From positions 2,294,001 through 2,358,000 of the forward strand of contig JAJFPB010000003.1 of assembly GCA_020881915.1 (NCBI GenBank): 64,000 nt of DNA, written 5' to 3'. The notes beneath the pieces are model-generated. The model did no database searches and was not told the DNA's origin. It saw only the letters and a list, made by a program, of their open reading frames with translations. Positions within the stretch are counted from its first letter, which is position 1. Each line of letters opens with the position of its first letter. Shown here piece after piece: positions 49,392-60,028 of the stretch. The DNA is from Paramyrothecium sp. XJ0827 (taxonomy: Eukaryota; Ascomycota; Sordariomycetes; Hypocreales; Stachybotryaceae). The position numbers were made by a program, and so were the translations under genes.

Positions 49392-51093
49392 ATGGCACAA
49401 GACGATACTGAAAGGTGGAACCACCTCACCCAGGCTCCCTTAGTCTCAATAGACTTTGGGTCCATGTGCGTATCGCCACTCCGCCTTCACACTGATTTCC
49501 TGAGCTCTTGAGTTGCCGAGTTAACAAAAGATGAACAGTGTGTCTAAGATAGGTGTCTGTCGTCCCGGCTGGCAGGCTACGAACCCCGAACAACTCATCG
49601 TGCGTTACGAACGATACGACACAAAGCTTCTTGTGTCCTCCGTGGGTGAAGGATATCAGACTTCGAAGCTCGTGTTCCCTCCGAACACAAATACCACCGT
49701 CAACGGCCACCCTTTGAGGTTTCTTGAGTACTTTAAGGCGTTGTTTACCCAGGGGCCGATCGATGAAGATGATGCAAATGCTGTCGCTGTCATTGAGAGA
49801 GCCAAAGAATCAGCTGCGGGTCTGAACTTGCCTGGTGAAATCGAGGTGACTGCTACGTTCTTCAAGGGGCTTTGGGAAAAGGCAGTTCGCTCGAGCATAC
49901 AAGGGTATCAAGCACCCCATGTGATTATGACTTGCCCTGGTACCTGGGGTGTCGAAGAGAAGCGCTTGCTCGAGGAGGCCGTGAAGGAGGCAAAGATTTT
50001 AGCAGAATGCTGCCGAGACTGTCCGTATTAGTTGACCATTGTCTCGGAGCAAGTTGCAGCGATCCACGGGGCATTACGTCTTCACCGCCATGACGCCGAG
50101 TTTTTGAAGGCAAGTAGCTATTTCCGCACCTCAGAACCCATTGAGTTCAACTCCCACTATGACTATGTATGGTTTATCGTGCTGACTCGTCACTAGAAAG
50201 GAACTGTCATTGTGGTGGATGGTGGCGGTCTGACACTTGTACGTGCAATCGTGGTACCTGAAGCTCAGAGGATCTCGCCAGTGCTGACATGATGACAGGA
50301 TGCAGCGGCATACAAAGTTTCTCCAAAGACTGGCAGGATCTCAGATCCTACCAGAAATGGTGTTCCGGAAGAATCGTCTTATGGCGGTCTCATTTCACTG
50401 GATATCGAATTCAAGAGAGCCGTCGAAGAATGGGCCGATCGACAAGGAGCTCAGCTTGATACCCAAGATATGGCGATCATTACGAAGCTCTGAGAGCAGA
50501 AAATCAAGATGCAGTTCACGAGCCAACAGACGTTCTCACAGTTTTGGCTGCTGTATAAACAGGGCGAGAAAAGGATTTATGCCAACAGGTCAGTCACTCC
50601 ACCCTCCCTACTTTCCTTCCTCCCAACATTCCTCCTCCTCTGTTGCCAACTCCGCGGAATTTCTCTTATTGCTTCTCACCACGATTATTCTATCTTTCCT
50701 AACATCCCTCAACAGAGTCATGCTAGGCCCTATATTCGAGCGTACTGGTGGCCGAATTATCAAGCACGTCCTAAGTCTGTACCGCGATTGTCACCCAAAA
50801 CCACGAGTAAGTAGCTGCATTAGCAAAAAGGCACCTTTTAACGAAAGCTGATGTGAATTGCAGTGTCTTTTACTCACTGGTGGATTGTTTCAATGCCCCG
50901 GGGTTACGTATGAGGTGCAAAGGCAGCTGTACGACAACGGAATCGCCGATCTGGAGGTCATCGTCAACGACACGCCGTAAGCGTACCCGCATCCTTGATT
51001 TACCTTGGAAATGATCTGACCAAACACTCCAGGGCTTCAGCTGTATGTCTCGGGGCCTTAGTGAGCCAGCTGCCCGCGAGCTTCTCTTGCTAG
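49392..51093 (+). pseudogene. Hsp70-like (actin-ATPase fold) gene with two in-frame stops
   Basis: Seven exons can be joined in frame: 49392-49465, 49539-50109, 50197-50238, 50299-50588, 50716-50806, 50864-50976 and 51033-51093. The product resembles the fungal Hsp70-like family. It has a phosphate-1-like start (PLVSIDFGS), TCPGTWGVEEKRLLEEAVKE, TIVSEQVAAIHGAL, KGTVIVVDGGG (phosphate 2) and LLLTGGLFQCPGV (adenosine-like). The frame holds TAG at 50029 and TGA at 50491. Both could come from single transitions of sense codons, but every splice site is still usable, so the loss looks recent. The third intron starts GC rather than GT. Compared with a canonical Hsp70, no substrate-binding domain is present. 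The gene starts about 220 bases from the transposon island, which may have exposed it to mutation. Confidence 0.84.
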
Positions 51094-52246
51094 TCATGAC
51101 TCGGACACCTTGGAGTGACGAGAAGGGGCGTTTTAGATGTCGACTGTGCTGTTGGTTGCTGTTGGTAGCTGTCTTTAGCAACCATCTGGATTTGGCATTT
51201 AGCTGGGAGTTTTGAGTGTCAAGATCGGTCGCGGGAGGCTGGGTGGACGAGCAGGAGCTGCGCTGGGTCATCTTAGCATTCATGTACTGTGATCACTCCT
51301 GGCCAAGGTCATTTTAGTCATGGCGAATGAACCATTCCAGCAGAATGCTTGGAGACACTGAGAATTGTGCAACGTGGTGCGTACCAGTCCAGCAAGGCCG
51401 CCTTCTGCAACAAGAATTGGATCCCGCATGAGACAGTCGTCATATTCATGATAACTGCTTTCGTTTCCGCGTTGATTCCACACACGTTCAACAGAACGCA
51501 ATTGCTGCAAATACCCTTGCTATCATCTTCCACCTCCACACCTCAATTGAGCAATGATGAGAGTCCGGTAGAAACAGCCCTCTTTTTGCTAGGCATCTGA
51601 CCCCAGCAGCGCAATTGGCGACGTGAGATGCAACCGCATCGGAAGGTAGAAGGCGGCTCAGTCGGCGGGTGAACTCTTAATTGGATCAGAAATGCGCAAC
51701 TGCTACGTTCAGACTAGCTCATGGGTACGCCTTTTCCTGTTGTCCAACAATGGGAATTGGTAAGATGACACTTGCCTCGGCTTCATCGTGATGCTCGACC
51801 ACCAGGCCTTCTCTTGGCGCGGGCACGCAGGCGAGCTGATACCTACCTCGAGTGGCGCCCAACAGAAGTCGCTTTAGTAGCAGACCGCTGTTTCGTTTGC
51901 GAACACACAGTCAGTCTTGGTAAGTATTCATACATTGGCAGTGGATCGGATGCTGATCACGCGAGGTCTGCTGGGCGCAAGACCGGGATCTCTGAGAGAC
52001 GAGGACATCTTGATCGAGTAATTGCTGCTCGTGGTCCGGATTATCGTAGAATTCACGAGAGCTGGTCTCGCAATTGCACAAAATGTGCCCCTTCGCTGAC
52101 TACTGACTCTTGCTCATTTAGGTTGTGTTTGAGCTTGCGAAGGACGCTGTACATCATAGAGAAGGTGGTTCTGCACTGATTCAAGCTATTCTTGTCTCGT
52201 AATTGAGCTAGCTGCTATCCATGGTTATAGATTCAATGCCTGTGCC
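51094..52246. other. Intergenic region downstream of the esterase
   Basis: About 1.15 kb with no domain-bearing frame. It should hold the 3' ends of the Hsp70-like pseudogene and the esterase gene, which converge here. Confidence 0.5.
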
Positions 52247-54150
52247 TCACAGATCTTGCACGAGCTTCCTCAATTGCTCGGACCAGAAGTTCGCCACGGA
52301 TTTGGTGCCTAGCGGATCTTGCACCAGCTTGAACCCATCATCTGCAATCTCCAAGGTTGTAAGCCGCTCGCGGCTCGCTGTGCAGAAGCGAGGCCACCTG
52401 ATGGTCTGCGACTCGTTCCTCAGCGGGTTCACGTTGCCCGTCACAGCAAAGCTGACCAGGTACGACTGCCAAGCCTGAGAGGCGACGCCGTCCCCAATGA
52501 TCTCGGGCAAGGGCGTCGTTCCGTTCTTCAGCGTGGGATTGTACCATGTCGGACGGTTGTCATCTCCATGGCCGGCGTTGCCGCGCGTTCGGCTGGAGAC
52601 AAAGGCGCGGCCCGCGAATGCCTCGGCGATGCGGCGGTAGTTGCCCAGGAAGATGGAGTCCGAGAGAATGGCGGTTTGCCGCTCGACGCCGGTACGGTAT
52701 GGCGACCCGGTGCTGTTGACGGACGGGTAGAACTTCTCGATGGCGGCCACCACCTCGGGGTTGGCGTACGATGCGTTCAGATTAGCCGAAATGTCCTTGT
52801 CTGTGAGGCTTCCGCCCCGGACAAAGAGTCCTCCCTCGTTAATAACGTGGGTCACGACGACGGAATCTAGGTCCTTCCAGTAGTTGCCTATCACGAGCGC
52901 GGGTCAGTGGCGACTTAAAATCACAACCTGGCACATATCTCATGGACTTACCACTCTCAAGCTCGAAGGCGTTGTGGTCCCGGATCCAGCCACCGTCAGG
53001 CGTTGGCCCCAGGCTGACGCCGGACCAGCGTGCCTGAGCCCCGATGATGGTGCTTGCCGGAGCAGCCCGCAGGCAATCAAAGTCGCCGCCTGTGCAGCCA
53101 GCATTGGTTGCAAAGGTCTGGAAGACTCCCTCGGCCCGCTTTGGGTCCCAGACATCCGCCCAGCCGGGGCTGAAGATCATTGCTCGCTTGAAGAGGGGAT
53201 CACGCGAGCCACCGAACTGGGTGATCTGGTGCATGATGGAACCGCCGCCAGCAGATTGGCCGAAGACAGTAACATCCGCAGGGTTTCCTCCGACGAGATG
53301 GATGTTGTCCTGGATCCATTGAAGAGCCGCTCGCTGGTCAGCAAGACCAAGAGACGTCGCGTTGGCCTGAATCGGCGTGGCACCGCCCCACCAGCCTCCG
53401 AGAACACCCAGCTGAGATCGATGTTAGCTTGTGTCCATCCATCCGTCTGCATCTTCATTCGTTGGCTCACCCGATAGTTAGGCACCACAACAACAGCCCT
53501 CCCTTTGGATTGGTAGGCGAAACCGGTTCCATCGTAGAGACCATCAGAAAGCAGAGTATCCTTGGCACCGCCCGTGTAACTGCAGAGAAAGTCAGCAGGT
53601 AAGCCAGGACAAAACTGTGTCTCGGCCCGGGCACTTACGATCCTCCATAAATCCAGATGGCTACAGAGAGGTCCTTGGCCTTCTCCCTGAGCGCCGATGC
53701 TGGGACATAGAGATCGAGAAACAGGCAATCTGAATCTAGTCAATAAGGAAGCCCGGCAGATATGCAGTATGCTAGGCGGGACATACCCTCAGCAGAACCA
53801 GGTCGCGCAGCGCCGTTGGATCCCAATTGGAGACACATGTTGCCATACGAGCCATCTTGGATCTCCTTCACCGGCTCCGGTGCAGCAGGCGGGGCAAATC
53901 GAAGAGCACCGACAGGTGGTGCCGCGAAGCGGACGTTGCGGAATGTGTAAACCTAGAACAGCAGATGCGACTTAGCGACGGTGAGATTGACACCAATCTT
54001 CTTGAAACTCACATCTGCCTCGGCGTCATACTTGGACGCCCTCCAAGTGCCGTAAGGAAGCTTCAGCAGCGGTAGCTCTGCGGATGCCAGCGCTCCAACT
54101 GCATAAGCAGTCACGCACATCAGCGTCGTCAAGGCCTGGCCCAAGAACAT
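52247..54150 (-). CDS. Secreted type-B carboxylesterase/lipase
   Basis: Six exons on the minus strand (54150-54013, 53952-53787, 53729-53639, 53579-53471, 53411-52952, 52887-52247) encode 534 residues, the usual length. The signal peptide is about 24 residues ([20 protein letters not shown]...). The alpha/beta hydrolase fold is complete: [27 protein letters not shown] split by an intron, the oxyanion strand AIWIYGGSY, the nucleophile elbow FGQSAGGGS (Ser221), the acid in INEGGLFV (Glu339) and a His in AGHGDDNR. Members hydrolyse carboxylic esters of lipids, sterols or plant compounds; the substrate cannot be told from sequence. All joins keep frame with canonical GT-AG ends. An upstream in-frame ATG at 54234 would bury the signal peptide, so 54150 is chosen. 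Confidence 0.93.
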
Positions 54151-55209
54151 GATTGCGACAGATCCTACTTCCCGAAAGCCAGATGACAGCGGAAGGACCG
54201 AGAGACTACAGTTCACGGCGCTGCACCTCGCCACCTATTTATTGGAATTCGGACATGATTATATAAACGGCATACGATGCTACCCAATTGCCGAATCGGA
54301 GCAAAGCAGCGTGGAGGGGATCAGCCATGGAGCAGCAGGCCTCTTGGTGGAGGAGCACGCCTAGATCGGGGCTAGATTCGGGACGAAGAGCTGAAGAGAG
54401 GCTAGCTCCACGAGTCAATTGGACCACTAGTCTGCGATTGGGCTCATCCATGCACCGCATGCAATCCGACGCTGCAGAGATCCCCTCAGAGGGCAGGCCG
54501 GATCGTGGGGAGGATGCGGGGAGAAGCTCGAGCCTCGGCCAATCTTCAGTTGCTGCTCTGTAGTCACGGCCAATTACCGTACTTTCCAGCGCGATGCTGT
54601 TCCTTACCCCATCTCTCCGCTAGCAGACGTGGCTTTGTGGGCCGGTCCATGGAGGTGAAATTGCCATCGATGCGTGCTGCCTCCTGCTTGGCAATGACAC
54701 AATGCCCCGGCCCACGTGGTGAGGAACCAGCGAGCCAAACTACCAGGCGCTAGGCCATCACGCAATTCGGATGTCTCTGCCGACTCTGTCAAACCCCTGG
54801 CCTCGACGGCGCGGAGACGGATTGAGAAGAAAACAGCAGCCACCGATGATACCTAGATTCGTCGCCCACGTACTCTGTATTGGGGCGGGGTTTGTTGAGG
54901 CATCAACCCTACATAACCGGGAGTAGCCGCTGTATTGGAATGCGCCAAATCCGATGCTTTGGGAAGGGGTGTTACGCGGTATGTCCCATTGTCTGACCTT
55001 GATCGAGTTGTGGAGAGCTCCACAAGCTTAAATTTCTGTGTCATTCACATTCCAGAAGCATTGGGGGGAATCCATGCCAACTTCAAGATCAAGCTACCCT
55101 GAACGACCCAGCATGATGGACACTGAGAGGGCGCCGATGGATCCAGAGATTCTGCGTAAATTTCTTGGTCATCGACACCAAGAACGTGTAGTGTGTTCCA
55201 CGATGAAAT

Positions 55210-55247
<38 letters not shown>

Positions 55248-55477
55248 GGAAACCCAAACGAAGAAATGACAATCTCTTGGTGTTCGGTTCTTGATACTCA
55301 CCCATAATCTGCGAATCGCAAGTATTTCCGAATTGATCCTCAGCTGCATAACAACCGACAATTCAGCACAATTCTTGCGCTGGAATGACAGCTTGTGAAA
55401 ACCCACATGAACCATTTATTGTCTATGTACCATGTCATTATCATTACAGGAGCCCGATCTATCCGCCCAGACACTCT
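54151..55477. other. Promoter region of the esterase and 3' flank of the GH5 gene
   Basis: About 1.3 kb. TATTTATTGG at 54234-54243 and ATTATATAAAC at 54258-54268 lie about 85-120 bases before the esterase start and could be its TATA element, read on the minus strand. A homopolymer of 35 T is at 55212-55246. No gene is seen. Confidence 0.5.
55212..55246. repeat. Run of 35 T
   Basis: Uninterrupted poly-T on the plus strand. It could be a slippage-prone homopolymer or the poly-A tail of a retroposed sequence on the minus strand. I see no matching retroposed body or target duplication. Confidence 0.9.
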
Positions 55478-56971
55478 TCACTCTCCCAAGATTCGTGTCA
55501 AGGTTTCCCGCTTGACGCAATTCTCGTACGCGAAGCTGCTGGCGAGCTCCTCGAGCTCCTCCTTTGACTTGCCGCGGAAGAGCTCGGCCATCTCCCAGCC
55601 GATGTACTCGCTCATCAAGGTCTCTCGAATGACGCGCTCGAAGTGCCTCTCGAACGTCCACGTCTTGGGGTACTTGGTGCTCCGGTAGGGCTCAATCGCC
55701 TCCTGCTTCATGCCCTCCAGGAACGGCTCGTAGAGGTGCTTCACTCCGTCCTTGTTGACCACGCCCCAGAAGTCGAGGCCAAGGCGCTGCTTCTTCTCGA
55801 TGAAGGGCTGGATGAGGCGCATGTACGGCGACTCGGGGTCAAGGTACACCATCCCTTGGTAGCCAACATCCTTGTAGAGCCAGATTGACCAACTCACGTC
55901 AGTCTCGGCGTAGATAGAGAGCTGCTCCTTCAGCAGAGCAAAGCGCTTGGCGTTGGTCTTGATTCCGTCGATACCCTCCTTCCGCTCGTTCTGGTACACG
56001 GGACCAAACTCGCCATTCCAGATGGGCACATTCTTCTTTCGCATAAACTCAACCTTGCGTTCGAAGCTTGAGCGTAGCTTTTCCTTCTGCTCTGGGACGC
56101 CCTCGTACTGCTCAGCAATGGGGAAGCCCAGGATGCTGTAATCGTGGCAAGCATAGACGGCATTGGGAAGTGGCTTTTCCGGGAAAGCGCGGAAGTCCAT
56201 GGCGTAAGTGTTGCCGTCGATGAAGATCATGTGCTCCGGGTCGATAGCACGGACGGCCTTCTCGGCTCGCTCGTACCACTCTATCAGCCTCTGGCCGTAG
56301 TGTCCGGAAGCGGTTTTGTTGGGGTCCGCGGGCTCATTGAGCAAGTTGTATCCGGCAACAACCGGGTTGCCCCTGTAGTGCTCGGCTAAAGCCTCCCACA
56401 GCTGGATTGCTCGGTCTTGGTGGTCCTTGAACTCCCAAAACAGGGCCTTCGTAATGCCAGAGTCACTGTGCCAGTCCTGGTTTTGCCCACCGGGAACTGC
56501 ATGCATATCGAGAACAACATAAAGGTTGTACCGGGCGCAAATGTTGACTATGCGGTCGACTAAGTCGAAGCCCTTCTGCTTGATGACCGAGGGGTTCATG
56601 TCATCGATGAAATGACGATAGTTGAACGGGATTCGAATGCAGTTGAGACCCAGAGAGGCAAAGTAGGCCGCGTCGGCCTCTGTGAAGAAGTGGTGGATGA
56701 GACGGTCAAAAAAAAACTCGGCCTTCTCTTCGCCGAGCACTTCAGCCATTTGAGCTCGGTGCTCATGTTCATGGCCTGAGTATCCAGTGATGAAGTTCTC
56801 CATGTTCAGCATACCTCCAAGCGCGGAGCCCTTCAAAACAACAGGCTCTCCGGCCGGATTGACGATGCGGCTGCCATCCGTTCGCAGCATTGTGCAAGGC
56901 TTGCTGGAATAGACAGGGCGGGTAGTTGGCACACCGTTGTAAGAGCTAGAGGGATCCGCGGTGGCGCCCAT
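55478..56971 (-). CDS. Glycoside hydrolase family 5, probably intracellular
   Basis: A single exon encodes 497 residues with no signal peptide or membrane segment. The (beta/alpha)8 GH5 signature is clear: GLNCIRIPFNYRHF, YVVLDMHAVPGGQNQDWHS, the general acid/base in YNLLNEPADP (Glu213), His276 in CHDYS, and the nucleophile in IWNGEFGP (Glu321). The C-terminal third (after about 410) is an extra helical extension. GH5 covers glucanases, mannanases and glucosidases. Absence of secretion suggests action on a glycoside taken up into the cell or on a glycolipid, an inference only. A 15-bp motif 258 bases before the start is shared with the regulator/transporter promoter, which supports joint control with the next two genes. 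Confidence 0.9.
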   Translation of the reverse strand: MGATADPSSSYNGVPTTRPVYSSKPCTMLRTDGSRIVNPAGEPVVLKGSALGGMLNMENFITGYSGHEHEHRAQMAEVLGEEKAEFFFDRLIHHFFTEADAAYFASLGLNCIRIPFNYRHFIDDMNPSVIKQKGFDLVDRIVNICARYNLYVVLDMHAVPGGQNQDWHSDSGITKALFWEFKDHQDRAIQLWEALAEHYRGNPVVAGYNLLNEPADPNKTASGHYGQRLIEWYERAEKAVRAIDPEHMIFIDGNTYAMDFRAFPEKPLPNAVYACHDYSILGFPIAEQYEGVPEQKEKLRSSFERKVEFMRKKNVPIWNGEFGPVYQNERKEGIDGIKTNAKRFALLKEQLSIYAETDVSWSIWLYKDVGYQGMVYLDPESPYMRLIQPFIEKKQRLGLDFWGVVNKDGVKHLYEPFLEGMKQEAIEPYRSTKYPKTWTFERHFERVIRETLMSEYIGWEMAELFRGKSKEELEELASSFAYENCVKRETLTRILGE

Positions 56972-57450
56972 CTTGAAGGAATTATGCTACTGAAGACAAT
57001 GTAGAAGAAAAAACGTAGCGTAGTAAAATGAGTAAAAAGAGAAAACCGTCGTGCAGCTGGACTTTGACGGAGCTTTGATCTTGGATGTTCAGAATGAGAA
57101 CGAAGAAACAGTGTAGAAGGAAATGTTAAATAGTGATGTAAGTCTGAACAGCAATTGGATACGCATGGTCATGGCTGGATGATAAGAAGGGATCGGCTGT
57201 GCCGTCCGTGACGGCATTGGGGCTTAAAGGCGACATTCCCCGAGACATCTAGTGCCCAACCCCGTGTTCTCCCCGAGCCTGATCATTTGACTTTCAATAA
57301 AAGCGGGAGGTGGGGATCCCTTCTCCGCAGACTCGACGATTTTGTGGGGGATTGTCACCCTCATGATATTAGACGAGGGTTGGACCATGTCTCGAACCAC
57401 GCATCGACTGATCTGTTACAGAATATTCCGCTGATACCCGGAAGCTCAGA
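56972..57450. other. GH5 promoter and 3' end of the regulator gene
   Basis: About 0.5 kb. Contains the shared motif at 57229-57243 and CGG/CCG half-sites at 57194-57214 (CGGCTGTGCCG, CCGTCCGTGACGG), the kind bound by Zn2Cys6 dimers. Confidence 0.55.
57229..57243 (-). promoter_or_regulatory. Copy 1 of the shared motif TCGGGGAATGTCGCC (GH5 promoter)
   Basis: Exact 15-base match, on the minus strand, to 59486-59500. It lies 258 bases upstream of the GH5 start and reads in the direction of the gene. Binding by the neighbouring regulator is inferred. Confidence 0.55.
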
Positions 57451-59334
57451 CTATGAAACATCAAGGCTAAGAGCTATTTGCTGCAGGAACTGTCTCCACT
57501 CGACCAACTCCGCGCTCTCGTCCTCCCATGAACGGAGCAGCTGCACGACATGGTGTACGGCGTCGTGCCACCCCGACGGCATGTCGGCGGCTAGCAGACC
57601 CGCCCCCAGCAGGACGATGGCCGAACGGATGCACCCCCGGATCATGGGCCACGTCCCGTGATGGCGATGCAAGAAGCCCGGCTCGTTTACGTAGATTCGG
57701 CGGACGTGGTAATAGAGTCCTTTTTGAACAAAATCTTGTCCTGGTAGATGACTTACTGTTCCCATCTCCAACCCCCCGAGGTGAGCCATGACGAACGGCC
57801 AGTAGATAGTCTCAAAGATGTTTACGAAATGCCCTCGTAAAACGAAGACACACACGTTATCCGATTCCGGCTTCTCCGCAATGGATAGCTCTGGTGGCAG
57901 GCTTTCGGCCCATCCTTGGGCCTGTGCTTCGTAAAGAGGGATCAGGGTAGCCAGCTCGCTGAGAAACGCCATATTGGAGCTGGCTTCGCGATGGAGCTGG
58001 AGGATCTCATTACAGACCCGGCTTGAGAGCCGCCTCAAGGATATCTCGGCCAAATAGAACAGCCAAGATGCCCTCTGCCTCTCCGAGTCCGTGGGCCGGG
58101 CGGTATCTAGTGTCTGCGGTGGTGTGGGGAAAAACGGGGGATAGAGCACGCTTGTGGAGTGTGGCATGTTGAAATCCGGGAGAAGTAGGTCCTGCCTCAT
58201 CTCCCTCTCGGACTTCCATGCAGACCAGTACACGGCTTGGGCCTGCACCTGATCCGCACTGACGGTGATCAACTCGCTCGGCGACTGTGCCACTGACTCC
58301 AGAGCTTTGTTTCCACTCTGCAGGAAGGGCAGCGCCTGACAAGCGGCCAACGCTTGGGAGAAAAACCGCCATGCTTGAAACGGCTGGAACACGCACATCA
58401 TGTATACCCCTGACAGAAATAGACACTGTGCGCCGATGATGTGCGTCTGGGACAGAAGGATACCAATCCGCTTCTGTGCCGCGTCAAAGAGATTCTTTGC
58501 TTCGATGAATGCCGCCGTCTCGGGCTTCGTATCCAAGCTTGGCCCCAGAGGCGTTGCGATCCTGCCGAGCGCGCAAACGATCAGAGCTAGGCAAGACTCC
58601 GCAGACCAATCGATGCCATCGGCGACGACCTTGCCGACGAGCTGGCGGACCGCCGTCTCGTCGAATATTGGATTCTTGCAGTGAACGTGGATGAAGAAGT
58701 TGTCCAATAGCAGTTTCAGCCCCTGAGGCTCGATGTCGAGCAGGCCGCCCAGTGAGCTATTGCCAGGAGAGTACGAATGGATTGGCTCTGGGATGTCGTT
58801 CACATGCCCAGCATGATGGGTTCGACCAGCCAAGATGGACCATGAGAAGAGGCTCTCCACTTTTTCGGGGAGGATGCTTCTCAGTGGGACATCGTCCAAT
58901 ATCTCAGAATCCTTGGCTAATGTGGAAGAGAGAGGCACCTTTTGGGAACGAGGGCTAACGATTCCGAGCGCTGCCGGTGGTCGTTGGGCAGCCGTAAGAG
59001 AGTCTAACTTGGCATTGTGACTTTCGCTCGACGCTCTGACTATCCTCTCCAGCTCCTCCATTCGCTCCAGAATCTTGAGGCTCGCCGGGTCGAACGACGA
59101 CAGATCCATCGGCGACTGGATGCAGTTGGCGCCCACACTCACGCAGTAGGAACATGCCGGGCGCTTGTTGTCGCACTTGGTCTTGCGCGCGCGGCAGACT
59201 TGACATGCCGTGTTGGCCCTCTTTCTCGGGTAAAACGCAGTCCCTCGGGCAGCGGGCCTCTTGCCGGGGCGACGTTCCGCCTCGTCGGGATTCCCGGGCG
59301 GGTCTGCCTGGGGTTCATCCGGGTATGATCGCAT
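57451..59334 (-). CDS. Zn2Cys6 transcription factor, XlnR/AmyR-like layout
   Basis: A single exon encodes 627 residues. The zinc cluster is at residues 44-71 (C44, C47, C54, C61, C64, C71), preceded by a basic stretch. A short coiled-coil-like linker for dimerisation follows (ILERMEELERIVRASSE). The middle holds the fungal transcription factor domain (LLDNFFIHVHCKNPIFDE, CLALIVCALGRIATPLGP, QAWRFFSQALAACQAL), and the end has EPGFLHRHHGTWPMIRGC, seen in many sugar-pathway and unknown regulators. The gene sits between a GH5 enzyme and a divergent sugar transporter, so a role in controlling them is likely. GTAAGT occurs inside at about 57742-57747, but splicing there would give an intron under 40 bases, so I leave it unspliced. 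Confidence 0.95.
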   Translation of the reverse strand: MRSYPDEPQADPPGNPDEAERRPGKRPAARGTAFYPRKRANTACQVCRARKTKCDNKRPACSYCVSVGANCIQSPMDLSSFDPASLKILERMEELERIVRASSESHNAKLDSLTAAQRPPAALGIVSPRSQKVPLSSTLAKDSEILDDVPLRSILPEKVESLFSWSILAGRTHHAGHVNDIPEPIHSYSPGNSSLGGLLDIEPQGLKLLLDNFFIHVHCKNPIFDETAVRQLVGKVVADGIDWSAESCLALIVCALGRIATPLGPSLDTKPETAAFIEAKNLFDAAQKRIGILLSQTHIIGAQCLFLSGVYMMCVFQPFQAWRFFSQALAACQALPFLQSGNKALESVAQSPSELITVSADQVQAQAVYWSAWKSEREMRQDLLLPDFNMPHSTSVLYPPFFPTPPQTLDTARPTDSERQRASWLFYLAEISLRRLSSRVCNEILQLHREASSNMAFLSELATLIPLYEAQAQGWAESLPPELSIAEKPESDNVCVFVLRGHFVNIFETIYWPFVMAHLGGLEMGTVSHLPGQDFVQKGLYYHVRRIYVNEPGFLHRHHGTWPMIRGCIRSAIVLLGAGLLAADMPSGWHDAVHHVVQLLRSWEDESAELVEWRQFLQQIALSLDVS

Positions 59335-59485
59335 GGCTGGTTAAGCTCAATCCCACATACAGGTGCGATGCAACTCTAAGACGCCGTTTCGAAGTGGAGA
59401 ACAAACCCGCGGTATCCTTGTCGTCGCAAGTCGTCTGGGAGTCAAAGGGATGAGTTGGAGGCGTCAAAAGGTTGGAATGGAGCCG

Positions 59486-59500
59486 TCGGGGAATGTCGCC
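59486..59500 (+). promoter_or_regulatory. Copy 2 of the shared motif TCGGGGAATGTCGCC
   Basis: Identical to the GH5 promoter copy; 152 bases upstream of the regulator start and pointing toward the transporter. Confidence 0.55.
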
Positions 59501-59613
59501 CCTTTATTCGGTGATGGGCCGCAATTGTTAGTGCCTTTTGGTCGCAACGCCGGCTTTGGCCGAGACGCTATGGCGGTTCTGGGCTCAGGATGGCACGACT
59601 CGCCAATGCGCCA

Positions 59614-59627
59614 TCGGGGAATATCGC
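59614..59627 (+). promoter_or_regulatory. Copy 3, TCGGGGAATATCGC (one mismatch)
   Basis: Same orientation as copy 2, 128 bases further on; G at position 10 is A. Confidence 0.5.
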
Positions 59628-59642
59628 TCGTACCGTCATAGG

Positions 59643-59665
59643 CCGGGGTTAGCTAACCTCCCCGG
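59643..59665. promoter_or_regulatory. CCGG-flanked palindrome GGTTAGCTAACC
   Basis: A perfect 12-base palindrome (59647-59658) lies between CCGG at 59643 and CCGG at 59662. Zn2Cys6 dimers often bind inverted CGG triplets, so this is a candidate operator. Confidence 0.45.
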
Positions 59666-60028
59666 AATCTCCACGTGCGCCGTCTGGGGTGACGGCTCCA
59701 TCAGTCTTTTTCCTCCCCAGATCCCCGGAAAGGCCTGCAGGACCAGGCCTGAAGTCTGGTTAAAGTCGTGTGACAATCTCCCGCAGCTCACTAGTGGACC
59801 AAACAATGCATACCTAAGAGGCCGACGGCAGTTGATGGCGTCACGAAAACGCCAGCAACCGGACCTCGTTGATTGACTTTTCAAACTATATATAGCCACA
59901 TCCTACCCATGCCGATCAGCTTCTCTTTTCGAAAGACCCCATCCACTGTTCAAATCAAGAGGTTTCAGAGGAATACACTCGGCCTCCTTTCTTTTGCAGT
60001 CAGTAACTGCAGCATCCCCACGACAACT

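Larger units (their letters stand above)
59335..60028. promoter_or_regulatory. Shared promoter of the regulator and the transporter
   Basis: This 0.7-kb region separates divergent start codons. It contains two copies of the TCGGGGAATNTCGC motif (59486 and 59614), a palindrome flanked by CCGG (59643-59665) and a TATATATAG box at 59887-59895, 134 bases before the transporter start. The density of CGG/CCG triplets fits Zn2Cys6 binding and possible autoregulation. Confidence 0.6.

Noticed and set aside
57742..57780. Intron inside the regulator gene
   Set aside because: GTAAGT is present but the nearest AG would make an intron below 40 bases, and the unspliced translation continues the family pattern.
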